This document shows, piece by piece, positions 13,134 to 21,295 of a DNA stretch of 21,295 bases; the stretch's first letter is position 1, and each line of letters opens with the position of its first letter. The translations under genes and the position numbers were made by a program. The notes under the pieces were generated by a model. It saw nothing but the letters and a program-made list of their open reading frames with translations. It searched no databases and was not told the origin of the DNA. This DNA is from Bacillota bacterium (lineage in GTDB: Bacteria; Bacillota; Clostridia; Peptostreptococcales; Anaerovoracaceae): positions 1 through 21,295 of the forward strand of contig CAJPNN010000020.1 of NCBI GenBank assembly GCA_905372035.1. The letters run 5' to 3'.

Positions 13134-16055
13134 GTGAAAAAGAAAAGAGGAATTAAGATAGCAGTCCTGGTCATAGTCGTTATCTTGGCTTTGATAGGAT
13201 TGTTGCTCACGTTTATAACGGATTTCTTATGGTTTGGAGAAATCGGATATGTGAGCGTTTTCTTTAAGAGACTCGTGACGGAATTGGCACTGGGAATTCC
13301 GGGATTTATAATTTTGACGCTGTTGACGTTCGTATACCTTAAACTTTTGAAGAAAAATTATATAAAAAAAGTAAACACGGTTGAATTCGGTATGAATGTT
13401 AAGACCCTGAATAGGATTACGTTTGCGCTGAGTGCGGTTTTCGGATTTATAACGGTTCTTACATATGTTAACAACTGCTGGTTTGAAGTGCTTAAATGTT
13501 TCAATGCTACGGATTTCGGAAAAAAAGATCCTATCTTTCACCATGATATAAGTTTTTATGTATTTAAGTTGGACTTGCTTTCCAAGACATCGAAGATGCT
13601 CCTTATATTTATTATTGCGCTTATGGTATTAACATTAGTATATTATCTTATACTGCTTTCGAGCAACAGACCGAGGGTATTCCAAGATGATGAACAGGCG
13701 GAGTATTATGACAACGGAAACTTTGATGATAATCCTTTCGGAGAGCGGAAAGTCAAAGGCATATTCGGCAAATTTGTGAACAATGGAAATGCAAAAAATA
13801 TTTTTGATAAAAGAATTGACAGAGGAAATTTTAAAGAACTTATGCATATTGCGGGAACACAGCTTGCAGTTCTTGGAGTGCTGTTTTTTCTTTCAGTCGG
13901 ATTCGACTTTTTCTTAAGGCAGTATGACCTGTTGTATTCAGAAAGCGGAATGCTTTTCGGTGCAGGATATAGAGACATCAAGGTTACGTTGCTCATTTAT
14001 AGAATCATAATGGTGCTTTCGGTATTTGCGGCAATAGGGGTTGTATTATTCAGAAAACGCAAGCAGTACCGCAAAATGATGTATGTTCCGATCATAATGA
14101 TAGCTGTAGGAATTTTAGGAACGGCAGGCGGTATGGTAGTGCAGTATTGGGTAGTTGATCCGGATGAACTTAATAAAGAGGGAAAATATTTGGAGTACAG
14201 CATAGCGGGAACAAGAGATGCGTACAATTTAAATGACGTCACCATAAAGAACTTTCCTGCGAGCAGTACACTCACCAAAGAAGATATAAAGAATAATCCC
14301 GATACGATAAACAATATAAGAATAAATGATTTCGGTCCTGCAGAAAACTTCTACAACCAAACGCAAAGTATCCGTACATATTATGCATTCAATGATGTGG
14401 ATGTTGACAGATATATGATAGACGGAGAATATACGCAAACCTTTCTGTCTGCAAGAGAACTTGAAGAGGAAAAAACTCCGCAGCAATGGGTGAATAAATA
14501 TCTGAAATATACTCACGGTTACGGAATTACTCTTTCGAGGGTAGACAAGGTGACGAGCAACGGGCAACCTGACATGTTGATACATAACATTCCGCCGGTT
14601 ACAGACGTAAAAGAGCTTAAGATAAAAAGACCTGAGATATATTTCGGAGAGCTTACAAATAAATATATTTTGACCAACACGGACGAAAAAGAATTCGATT
14701 ATCCGAACAGCGCTGAAAATAAAGATCAGCAGAGTAACGTATACACTGAATATAAAGGCAAAGCAGGAATCAGAATGAACATTTTTAACAGACTTATCTT
14801 CGCTGCAAAAGAAAGAAGTCTTAAAATGCTGGTTTCCACTAATATAGATGCCGAATCAAAGATAATCATAAATAGAAATATAGAAGAACGTGTAAGAAAA
14901 ATTATGCCGTTTCTTGAATATGATAATGATCCTTATATAGTGTTGGCGGACGGAAAGTTGTATTGGATAATAGATGCATATACAAAGAGCAACAGATATC
15001 CTTACTCACAGCCTTATGCGGAAGACAGCGATGCAAACTACATAAGAAATTCGGTAAAAGTAGTTGTAGATGCTTATAATGGAGATACAAACTACTACTT
15101 GACAAATGATAAGGATCCTATCGCAAAGACTTATGCAAAGATATACCCTAAACTTTTTAAGAAGTTTGATAAAATGCCGAAATCTTTACAGAAACATGTA
15201 AGATATCCTAAAAAGTTGTTTGAAATACAGAGCGTAGTATATAAAAAATATCATATGGACGATGTAAAGGTGTTCTACCAATCGGAGGATATATGGGATA
15301 TCGCTAAAGAAATTTTTGGAACGGATGAGACCTATATGACTCCGCAGTATTATATTATAAAACTTCCGGGCGAGAATAAGTCGGAATTTATCAGTTCAAT
15401 TCCATATACTCCTAAAGGGAAGAATAACATGACAGGACTTCTGGTGGCGAGAAATGACGGCGAGCATTACGGTAAGCTCATTCTTTACAGGCTGCCTAAG
15501 GGTAAAACTGTTTACGGACCGCAGCAGGTGGAGGCACAGATTGATCAGGATTCAAATATTTCTAAAGAATTTTCACTTTGGAATTCTTCCGGATCAAAAT
15601 ATAACAGGGGTAATATGTTCGTAATACCTATAGAAAACGGATTGCTTTATGTTGAGCCTGTATATTTGGAAGCGACTAATGCGAGCTTGCCTGAAGTTAA
15701 AAGGGTAATCGTATCATATGGAAATAAAATTGCATACGAACCCACACTCGCAGGAGCGTTAAATTCACTTTTCGGTGACGGGACGGTAACCGGTGATGCC
15801 GGAAGCGAGCCGAATAAAGCGGGACAGCCGTCACAGGGTAATAACGAAAATAAAATGAACAATGAAGATCTTGCACAAAAGGCAAATGACGTTTTTGAGG
15901 AAGCTTTGAATGCACAGAGAAACGGCGATTGGGCTACATATGGAGAGAAGATCAAAGAAGTTGAAAGATATCTTCATATGATGGTTGAAAGAAATCAATC
16001 AGGGCAAACATCCGATAAACCGTCCAATAAAGAGAAGGATAAGGAGAAAAAATAA
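13134..16055 (+). CDS. UPF0182 family integral membrane protein
   Basis: A 973-residue membrane protein of the widespread but uncharacterised UPF0182/COG1615 family. Its start is GTG 13134 with GGAGGGG at 13121-13127. The N-terminal third contains about seven hydrophobic helices (around 8-30, 44-70, 93-112, 153-176, 239-262, 284-305 and 313-335). The rest is a large hydrophilic domain expected outside the cytoplasm. Family hallmarks are YSIAGTRDAYNLNDV (about 358-372) and the following ENFYNQTQSIRTYYAFNDVDVDRY stretch. The final 70 residues are a Lys/Asn/Glu-rich tail with a helical NDVFEEALNAQRNGDWATYGEK motif, typical of family C-termini. No enzymatic function is established, and the neighbours (PEPCK and glutamine synthetase) give no clue. 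It is a single gene. Confidence 0.9.
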   Translation: MKKKRGIKIAVLVIVVILALIGLLLTFITDFLWFGEIGYVSVFFKRLVTELALGIPGFIILTLLTFVYLKLLKKNYIKKVNTVEFGMNVKTLNRITFALSAVFGFITVLTYVNNCWFEVLKCFNATDFGKKDPIFHHDISFYVFKLDLLSKTSKMLLIFIIALMVLTLVYYLILLSSNRPRVFQDDEQAEYYDNGNFDDNPFGERKVKGIFGKFVNNGNAKNIFDKRIDRGNFKELMHIAGTQLAVLGVLFFLSVGFDFFLRQYDLLYSESGMLFGAGYRDIKVTLLIYRIIMVLSVFAAIGVVLFRKRKQYRKMMYVPIIMIAVGILGTAGGMVVQYWVVDPDELNKEGKYLEYSIAGTRDAYNLNDVTIKNFPASSTLTKEDIKNNPDTINNIRINDFGPAENFYNQTQSIRTYYAFNDVDVDRYMIDGEYTQTFLSARELEEEKTPQQWVNKYLKYTHGYGITLSRVDKVTSNGQPDMLIHNIPPVTDVKELKIKRPEIYFGELTNKYILTNTDEKEFDYPNSAENKDQQSNVYTEYKGKAGIRMNIFNRLIFAAKERSLKMLVSTNIDAESKIIINRNIEERVRKIMPFLEYDNDPYIVLADGKLYWIIDAYTKSNRYPYSQPYAEDSDANYIRNSVKVVVDAYNGDTNYYLTNDKDPIAKTYAKIYPKLFKKFDKMPKSLQKHVRYPKKLFEIQSVVYKKYHMDDVKVFYQSEDIWDIAKEIFGTDETYMTPQYYIIKLPGENKSEFISSIPYTPKGKNNMTGLLVARNDGEHYGKLILYRLPKGKTVYGPQQVEAQIDQDSNISKEFSLWNSSGSKYNRGNMFVIPIENGLLYVEPVYLEATNASLPEVKRVIVSYGNKIAYEPTLAGALNSLFGDGTVTGDAGSEPNKAGQPSQGNNENKMNNEDLAQKANDVFEEALNAQRNGDWATYGEKIKEVERYLHMMVERNQSGQTSDKPSNKEKDKEKK

Positions 16056-16185
16056 TATGCAGATATATGATTGAAGAAGAGCAACCTGTAGAGCAATCGG
16101 ATTTTAAACATGGGACTGCGAAACAGTTGTCTCGCTTCATAGTGTGAAACACGGTATATACTTATATAGTTGAGGGGATTTCAGC

Positions 16186-18114
16186 ATGAACACATATTTA
16201 GACACAAAGGTGCTTGATAAGATGCTTTTCAAGATACCTAAAGAAGAGCATGAGCCGGATCGAGTAAAGGAAATTTTAAAAAAACATGAGGAGATAAGAT
16301 TCGTTTCTTTTGTAGGAGTCGATCTCGGAGGGCATGACACGGATGCCAAAATTCCGGTGAAACTTTTTCTTGAAGACCTTGAAAAATTTTATGAGAGCGG
16401 CGTGCAAACCGACGGTTCAAGTGTAGTCCTGCCCAAAATTGCCGCGCTGAATAATGCAAGGGTGGATATAATACCGGACAGAAGTGTAGATTGGTTTGTA
16501 GATTATAATTTTATGTACAGGATAAAAGAGGGAGATTTACCTATAGGCACGCTGCGTATTCCGTCAATGCTTGTACATAATGATACGAATGAAGTAGGAT
16601 CAAGGGTAATACTCAAGAAAGCGGCAGATGTGTTTAAGAGAGATTTGACGGAGCTTATAGCTGAAAATCCTTATATTCTTAAATATTTACCTTTCGATTC
16701 GGCGGATGATATAGAAGAGATTATCCTGACATCGGCAACGGAACTGGAGTTTTGGGTGAAAACTCCGGAGGAAAAAGCGGACAGAGAACAGCTTTATACT
16801 TCACAGGAACTGAAAGAACAGTATTGGCAGAGGACAAGAGGGCCCGTGCGTACGGCTATGGAAGAAACCCTCATAATCCTCGATTACTATGGATTTAATG
16901 TCGAGATGGGACATAAAGAAGTCGGAGGTATAAAAGCCAAACTCAGCAGTTCGGGTGAATACGATCATATAATGGAACAGCTTGAAATAGATTGGAAATA
17001 TAGCGAAGAAGTGCAGACTGCAGACAATGACCTGCAAATAAGATATATAGTTAAAGATATTTTTAAACTGCACGGCCTTGAGGTAAGCTTTATGGCAAAA
17101 CCCATGGACAGCGTTGCGGGCAGCGGCAAACATACACATATGGGAGTTGCTGCGCGGTTGAAGGACGGGAGCGTGGTGAGTCTGTTTGCCCCCAAAGATA
17201 AAGAGAAAGATTTTTTGAACCCGATCGGCTACGGAGCGTTGATGGGAATATTAAAGAATTATGAAGTAATAAATCCTTTTGTCACAGGAACAAATGATGC
17301 AATAAACAGGCTTAAACCGGGGTTTGAAGCACCTGTCTGCGTTGTTACGTCTTTGGGTCAATCGGTTGATAATCCATCCAGGAACAGAACTGTACTCTTG
17401 GGATTGGTAAGGGATATTAACAATCCTCTTTCGACGAGGTTTGAGCTCAGATCTCCGAACCCTAAAAGTAATACATATCTTGTTTTGGCATCCGGTATAA
17501 TGGCTATGCTTGACGGAATAAGTCAAGTTTTATCGGCGGGGAAAACACCGGCGGAGCTTGAGAAGTGTTTATCTAAGGAATATGGTGAAGAAGCATTTTA
17601 TCTCGAGAAAGACAGAGTATACCGCAGTGAACTTAATGTTTTCGATCATTATTCACAGGAAGAGAGAAACAGGTTGTTCGGAAAAGCGCCGGAGACGATA
17701 TGGGAAAATATAATACGGTTGGATAAGGAAGAAGATAAAATAGATATACTGTTAAGAGACGGTGTGTTTGATAAACTTACGATAGATTCATATAAAGAAG
17801 CGATTCTGGCGAGATGGGCAATGGAGCTTCATAATCGTGTTATACCCGACGATATGGCTGAAGTCAGAAAGTGCGTCAAACTTCATGACACGGATCTTTT
17901 TACATCCTTTGATCAACAGCGGTGGGACGATATAATGAGTAGACGGAGACTTTTGGGGGTTGACAGTGAACGGGAAAATTGTCTTTTGACAAAACTTAAA
18001 AAAGCTTTGGATAAAGAAGATTATTCTACGGCATCAGACTTGCAGATAGTAATTCAAAAAGAAATAAGAGAGCTTAGAGAACTTTATGATACATATAGAA
18101 GAAATATTTTGTAA
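16186..18114 (+). CDS. Glutamine synthetase family protein, long form with C-terminal extension
   Basis: A 642-residue protein with the glutamine synthetase catalytic domain in its first about 450 residues. Visible motifs: VQTDGSSV (73-80, the N-terminal loop), ATELEFW (184-190, catalytic metal ligands), NVEMGHKEVGG (238-248), MAKPMDSVAGSGKHTHMG (303-320), NRLKPGFEAP (374-383), and the arginine segment STRFELRSPNP (416-426). It would condense glutamate and ammonia with ATP, giving glutamine for biosynthesis. Type I enzymes are about 440-470 residues and type III about 700, so the length lies between. Residues 451-642 form an added, mostly helical region, and the last 45 resemble an UVR-like helical hairpin. 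ATG 16186 follows GAGGGG (16172-16177). It lies 32 bases before serS. The enzyme class is firm, but long forms can have different regulation, and true glutamine synthesis is not shown. Confidence 0.85.
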   Translation: MNTYLDTKVLDKMLFKIPKEEHEPDRVKEILKKHEEIRFVSFVGVDLGGHDTDAKIPVKLFLEDLEKFYESGVQTDGSSVVLPKIAALNNARVDIIPDRSVDWFVDYNFMYRIKEGDLPIGTLRIPSMLVHNDTNEVGSRVILKKAADVFKRDLTELIAENPYILKYLPFDSADDIEEIILTSATELEFWVKTPEEKADREQLYTSQELKEQYWQRTRGPVRTAMEETLIILDYYGFNVEMGHKEVGGIKAKLSSSGEYDHIMEQLEIDWKYSEEVQTADNDLQIRYIVKDIFKLHGLEVSFMAKPMDSVAGSGKHTHMGVAARLKDGSVVSLFAPKDKEKDFLNPIGYGALMGILKNYEVINPFVTGTNDAINRLKPGFEAPVCVVTSLGQSVDNPSRNRTVLLGLVRDINNPLSTRFELRSPNPKSNTYLVLASGIMAMLDGISQVLSAGKTPAELEKCLSKEYGEEAFYLEKDRVYRSELNVFDHYSQEERNRLFGKAPETIWENIIRLDKEEDKIDILLRDGVFDKLTIDSYKEAILARWAMELHNRVIPDDMAEVRKCVKLHDTDLFTSFDQQRWDDIMSRRRLLGVDSERENCLLTKLKKALDKEDYSTASDLQIVIQKEIRELRELYDTYRRNIL

Positions 18115-18146
18115 CGGTGCAGTTGCAAGTCGGGAAAGGACAGAAA

Positions 18147-19427
18147 ATGCTTGATATTAAAAGAGTGAGAGAAAATTTTGACGAAGTCGTAAAACGGATT
18201 GAATCGCGTGGACACGGAGATTACGGATTAAAAGAAATAAAATTATTGGATGAAAAGAGAAGATCGGCACTTGCAGAAGTTGAGAAGAAGAAAAACCGTC
18301 AGAAGGTAGCCTCAAAAGACATCCCTAAATTTAAAAAAGAGGGAAAAGATACTACTCAGCTTATGGCGGAAATGAAGGTCCTATCGGATGAAATAAAACT
18401 GCTTGATCAAAAATTGGATGATATAGAGATTGAGCTTAGGGATGCGATTTTAAATGTGCCTAATACACCGGCGGCGGAAGTTCCTATAGGATTGAGCGAC
18501 GAAGATAATTTGGAAATCAGGAAGCACGGAACACCGCGAAATTTTGATTTTGAGTTTAAAGCACATTGGGATGTCGGACAAGAGTTGGACATATTGGATT
18601 TTGAGAGAGCAGCTAAAATTTCGGGGACGAGATTCACTGTATATAAAGGTTTAGGGGCAAGACTTGAGAGGGCGGTTATAAATTTTATGCTTGATCTTCA
18701 TACGCAGGAGCATGGCTATACGGAAATCTTGCCGCCATTTATGGTAAATAGAGATGCGATGACAGGAACGGGGCAGCTTCCCAAGTTTGAAAATGATATG
18801 TTTCATATACCGGCAAAAGATTTTTTTCTTATTCCTACGGCGGAAGTTCCCGTTACAAATTTCAGGGCGGAAGAGATTTTGACTTTAGATGAACTGCCTG
18901 TGTACTACACGGCATATACTCCTTGTTTCAGAAAAGAAGCCGGGTCTGCGGGCAGGGATACAAGAGGACTGATAAGACAACATCAGTTTAATAAAGTTGA
19001 AATGGTCAAATTGTCCAAACCGGAAGATTCGTATAAAGAATTGCTTACGCTTTTGGATAATGCGGAAGATGTATTGAGGAAACTTGAGATTCCTTATAGG
19101 GTAGTAAGACTTTGCAGCGGAGATTTAGGATTTTCATCCGCAGAAACATATGACATTGAAGTATGGATGCCCAGTTACGGAAGGTATGTAGAAATTTCGT
19201 CGTGTAGCAATTTTGAAGATTTTCAGGCAAGAAGAGCCAATATAAGATTCAGACGTGATACTAAAAGTAAGCCGGAATTTGTACATACGCTTAACGGTTC
19301 GGGACTTGCGGTAGGAAGAACGGTTGCCGCGATATTAGAAAATTACCAGCAAAAGGACGGAAGTGTAAAAATTCCGGAAGCGTTGATACAGTATATGGGA
19401 ACGGACACGATAAGAAAAGAGGACTGA
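18147..19427 (+). CDS. serS: Seryl-tRNA synthetase
   Basis: Class II aminoacyl-tRNA synthetase that charges tRNA-Ser (and tRNA-Sec where present). From ATG 18147 it is 426 residues, the bacterial norm. The alternative upstream GTG at 18117 would add ten residues that do not resemble the family; MLDIKRVRENFDEVV is the standard N-terminus, and AAAGGA lies at 18135-18140. The N-terminal coiled-coil arm that grips the long variable arm of tRNA-Ser spans about residues 28-100. Motif 2 is FRKEAGSAGRDTRGLIRQHQF (about 261-281), and motif 3 includes GSGLAVGRT (383-391). The DUF951 gene begins 1 base after its stop codon and is read with it. Confidence 0.97.
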   Translation: MLDIKRVRENFDEVVKRIESRGHGDYGLKEIKLLDEKRRSALAEVEKKKNRQKVASKDIPKFKKEGKDTTQLMAEMKVLSDEIKLLDQKLDDIEIELRDAILNVPNTPAAEVPIGLSDEDNLEIRKHGTPRNFDFEFKAHWDVGQELDILDFERAAKISGTRFTVYKGLGARLERAVINFMLDLHTQEHGYTEILPPFMVNRDAMTGTGQLPKFENDMFHIPAKDFFLIPTAEVPVTNFRAEEILTLDELPVYYTAYTPCFRKEAGSAGRDTRGLIRQHQFNKVEMVKLSKPEDSYKELLTLLDNAEDVLRKLEIPYRVVRLCSGDLGFSSAETYDIEVWMPSYGRYVEISSCSNFEDFQARRANIRFRRDTKSKPEFVHTLNGSGLAVGRTVAAILENYQQKDGSVKIPEALIQYMGTDTIRKED

Positions 19428-19428
19428 T

Positions 19429-19614
19429 ATGTTGCACGACATAAAGGTTGGAGATAAGATTGAACTTAAGAAAAAGCATCCGTGCGGAGAAAATATATTT
19501 GAAGTTATGAGAGTGGGAATGGATGTGAAAATAAAGTGTACAGGGTGCGGAAAAGAAGTATGGCTTTTAAGAAGAGATCTGAATAAGAGGATAAAAAAAA
19601 TTTTGAATCTCTAA
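19429..19614 (+). CDS. DUF951 family protein
   Basis: A 61-residue small basic protein of the DUF951 family, widespread in Firmicutes and uncharacterised. It carries HPCGENIFEV with C19 and the pair C37-x2-C40 in CTGCGKEVW, so it may bind one metal through three cysteines, with H17 as a possible fourth ligand. The N-terminal VGDKIELKKKHPCG suggests an SH3/OB-like barrel with a zinc site. Its start lies 1 base after the serS stop, with AAGAGGA (19417-19423) as ribosome site inside serS. The family is often found beside translation genes. The role is not known. Confidence 0.85.
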   Translation: MLHDIKVGDKIELKKKHPCGENIFEVMRVGMDVKIKCTGCGKEVWLLRRDLNKRIKKILNL

Positions 19615-19731
19615 ATATAACAATATTTCGTTAAGTTATGGAAACTGCACATTTTTCTCCATACATAATGAGTAATCTAAGAGAAAATTGCTTGAGATTT
19701 ATAAAAATAATATAAAAACAATAAAAAAGTA

Positions 19732-19761
19732 TTGACAGAACAGATATAATGGGATTATACT
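19732..19761 (+). promoter_or_regulatory. Promoter of the T-box/leuA unit
   Basis: A perfect TTGACA (19732-19737), an 18-base spacer and TATACT (19756-19761). Transcription should begin around 19768, about 310 bases before leuA, at the start of the T-box leader. The 110 bases between the DUF951 gene and this promoter hold no recognised gene. Confidence 0.8.
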
Positions 19762-19767
19762 TGTTGC

Positions 19768-20044
19768 AAATATTTAAATGCATTGAAGGAGAATATGTAT
19801 TACATGAATATTCACAGAGAGTCGGCGTTTGGTGGAAGTCGATAATGGACAGTTTTACATTCTCACTCCTGAGCAGGATTTCCGAATTTTTAAGAAATCA
19901 CGGTTGACTCCGTTATCACGGTCAAAGGCTTGATGGAGCCTTATGGAGCGATTGCGTACAGCAATAAGCAGGGTGGTACCGCGGTATACTTGAAAAAAGA
20001 TTATCGTCCCTGAAGCAAGTGGATTTGCTTCAGGGATTTTTTTT
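19768..20044 (+). ncRNA. T-box riboswitch, leucine specific (specifier CTC), controlling leuA
   Basis: An RNA leader that senses uncharged tRNA. The distal Stem I hairpin GTCGGC...GTCGAT carries the conserved GGTGGAA loop (19831-19837). The specifier is read as CTC (Leu) at 19862-19864, immediately followed by ACTCCTGAGCA, which lines up base for base in length with the glyQS leader, where GGC is followed by ATTCTTGAGCA. The antiterminator bulge is the diagnostic AGGGTGGTACCGCGG at 19970-19984. A strong terminator (20007-20044) ends the leader. When leucyl-tRNA is uncharged its CCA end pairs with the bulge and transcription continues into leuA. The leucine reading agrees with the gene it controls. 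Confidence 0.93.
20007..20044 (+). terminator. T-box terminator/antiterminator stem
   Basis: TCCCTGAAGCAA (20007-20018) - GTGGAT - TTGCTTCAGGGA (20025-20036), a perfect 12-bp stem followed by eight T (20037-20044). It is the regulated terminator of the T-box leader. A second copy of CCTGAAGCA lies at 20046-20054. Confidence 0.92.
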
Positions 20045-20079
20045 ACCTGAAGCAGTAAACAGAAACGGAGGTAAAAGAG

Positions 20080-21273
20080 ATGAGCAAATTAATCAAGATA
20101 TTCGATACTACTTTAAGAGATGGAGAACAATCTCCGGGATGCAGCATGAATTTGTCGGAAAAAATAAAGATGGCAAAACAGATAGAAAAAATGAATGTAG
20201 ATGTAATAGAAGCCGGATTTGCAATATCTTCTCCGGGAGATTTTATATCAGTAAAAACCATAGCGGAAACAGTTAAAGACTGTGTGGTTGCAAGTCTGTG
20301 CAGAACATCGGAAGAAGATATAGACAGAGCATGGGAAGCAGTTAAAAATGCAAACAGTCCGAGGATACATACTTTTATTGCAACTTCACCTATCCATATG
20401 GAATACAAGTTGCAGATGAATCCTGATGAAGTTTATGAGAGAGCGGTAAGTATGGTTAGATACGCTAAAAAATATTGTTCCGATATAGAATTTTCATGTG
20501 AGGACGGCACAAGAAGTGATCCTGAATTTTTGGCAAAGATATTTGAGGGAGTTATAAAAGCGGGAGCTACAACTGTTAATATTCCCGATACTGTAGGATA
20601 TACAACGCCTGATGAATATTATGAGTTTTTGATGAAATTGCAGGAAATGGCTCCGTCTATGGCTAATATAACGATATCCGCACATTGTCACAACGATTTG
20701 GGAATGGCTGTTGCGAATTCTATTGCAGCAATAAAAGCGGGTGCTACACAGGTTGAATGCACGGTAAACGGTATAGGTGAGAGAGCCGGAAATGCTGCGA
20801 TGGAAGAGTTGGTTATGGCACTGAAGACGAGAAAGGATATTATAGGAGCCGATACGAATATAAAAACGCAGGAAATTGCAGAGACAAGCAATTTGCTTAG
20901 CAGAATCATAGGGATAAAAGTACAGCCTAATAAAGCTATTGTCGGCGAGAATGCATTTGCACATGAGTCCGGGATTCATCAGCACGGAGTCATGAAAAAT
21001 AATCAAACTTATGAGATAATGACACCGGAATCAATAGGGTTGGATAAAAACAACCTGGTGTTAGGTAAGCATTCCGGCAAACATGCTTTGAGAAATAAGG
21101 CGGTAGAATTGGGATATGAATTGAAAGATGCTGAATTATCCACTGTTTTTGAGAGGTTTAAAGTTTTAGCGGATAAAAAGAAAAAAATATTTGACGAGGA
21201 TATTGAAGCGTTGATAATGAAAGAAAATTTCAGAAAGCCGGCAACGGAGATGTGTTTTTCGAAAAAGAGATAA
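20080..21273 (+). CDS. leuA: 2-isopropylmalate synthase, short form without the C-terminal regulatory domain
   Basis: Catalyses acetyl-CoA + 2-oxoisovalerate to 2-isopropylmalate, the first committed step of leucine synthesis. The protein is 397 residues, an HMGL/DRE-TIM barrel with TTLRDGEQSPG (10-20), the metal-binding H202-x-H204 in SAHCHNDLG, and GENAFAHESGIHQHG in the later subdomain. Full-length LeuA is about 510 residues with a C-terminal LeuA-dimer domain that binds leucine for feedback inhibition. That domain is missing; the frame ends at TAA 21271-21273 after KATEMCFSKKR-like sequence with no sign of a continuing alternative frame in the remaining 22 bases. ATG 20080 has GGAGGT at 20067-20072. 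Citramalate or homocitrate synthase are related alternatives, but the leucine T-box supports LeuA. The next gene may begin at 21283 but is cut off. Confidence 0.85.
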   Translation: MSKLIKIFDTTLRDGEQSPGCSMNLSEKIKMAKQIEKMNVDVIEAGFAISSPGDFISVKTIAETVKDCVVASLCRTSEEDIDRAWEAVKNANSPRIHTFIATSPIHMEYKLQMNPDEVYERAVSMVRYAKKYCSDIEFSCEDGTRSDPEFLAKIFEGVIKAGATTVNIPDTVGYTTPDEYYEFLMKLQEMAPSMANITISAHCHNDLGMAVANSIAAIKAGATQVECTVNGIGERAGNAAMEELVMALKTRKDIIGADTNIKTQEIAETSNLLSRIIGIKVQPNKAIVGENAFAHESGIHQHGVMKNNQTYEIMTPESIGLDKNNLVLGKHSGKHALRNKAVELGYELKDAELSTVFERFKVLADKKKKIFDEDIEALIMKENFRKPATEMCFSKKR

Positions 21274-21295
21274 AAAAGAAAAATGAAAAATATAT

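Noticed and set aside
16056..16185. Promoter or riboswitch before the glutamine synthetase gene
   Set aside because: -10-like TATATA and TATAGT boxes are present but no -35 at proper spacing, and only a 4-bp stem (ACTG/CAGT) is visible.
18117..18146. Upstream GTG start for serS at 18117
   Set aside because: The ten extra residues do not resemble seryl-tRNA synthetase, and the GTG lies just after the glutamine synthetase stop without a ribosome site; ATG 18147 has AAAGGA in front.
19795..19845. Leader peptide ORF (MYYMNIHRESAFGGSR) inside the T-box leader
   Set aside because: It overlaps conserved T-box Stem I sequence, its spacing from AAGGAG is only 3 bases, and it contains no leucine codons; the T-box explains the region.
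20019..20276. 85-codon + frame across the T-box terminator and leuA start
   Set aside because: It begins inside the terminator loop, has no ribosome site, and overlaps the clearly real leuA in another frame.
21231..21295. Frameshift truncating leuA
   Set aside because: The other frames of the last 60 bases do not resemble the start of the LeuA dimer domain, and the stop is followed by a plausible next ATG at 21283, so a natural short form is preferred, though the window ends too soon to be certain.

Overview
The window is an ordinary chromosomal stretch of a low-GC, AT-rich Gram-positive anaerobe, most likely a member of the Clostridia (or a related anaerobic Firmicutes class such as Tissierellia). 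The basis is the strong AGGAGG-type ribosome binding sites, heavy use of ATA/AGA codons, a clostridial 2[4Fe-4S] ferredoxin, Rex, an UPF0182 membrane protein, a lysine-fermentation-type hotdog protein and a T-box leader. I cannot name the species. No mobile element, prophage, CRISPR array, tRNA or rRNA is visible. All real genes but one lie on the + strand.

Layout. 1-4324: the tRNA t6A modification/acetylation cluster tsaB (5' end cut off by the window edge), rimI and tsaD, followed by an ABC-F ATPase preceded by a tiny in-frame mini-ORF. 4414-4813: a stand-alone acyl carrier protein with its own promoter and two tandem perfect hairpins behind it. 5090-5734: redox repressor Rex. 5888-6187: a ferredoxin gene on the - strand with its own promoter and terminator. 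6218-7907: a P-loop/Asp23 fusion protein and an OGG1-type DNA glycosylase, probably co-transcribed. 8183-8772: a Kal-like hotdog enzyme behind a good promoter and a candidate Rex operator, closed by a terminator. 8782-11097: two adjoining uncharacterised genes, a membrane-anchored protein and a zinc-ribbon, very acidic, C-terminally membrane-anchored protein. 11285-12931: a divergent ATP-type PEP carboxykinase. 13134-16055: UPF0182 membrane protein. 16186-19614: an unusually long glutamine synthetase, then serS and a DUF951 gene. 19732-21273: a leucine-type T-box leader and a short 2-isopropylmalate synthase.

Functional themes. The first block serves translation (t6A37 of tRNA, S18 acetylation, ribosome-associated ABC-F), and serS/DUF951 are also translation-linked. 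Rex, ferredoxin, the hotdog lyase and PEP carboxykinase fit redox and fermentative carbon metabolism of an anaerobe. Glutamine synthetase and LeuA give nitrogen assimilation and leucine synthesis, the latter controlled by uncharged tRNA-Leu through the T-box.

Most promising for a second look: the P-loop NTPase-Asp23 fusion (6218-7018), the acidic zinc-ribbon/membrane pair (8883-11097), the glutamine synthetase with an UVR-like C-terminal tail (16186-18114), the mini-ORF in front of the ABC-F gene, and the candidate Rex site in front of the hotdog gene. I did not find a clearly novel multi-gene system; the uncharacterised pair at 8883-11097 is the nearest thing to one.
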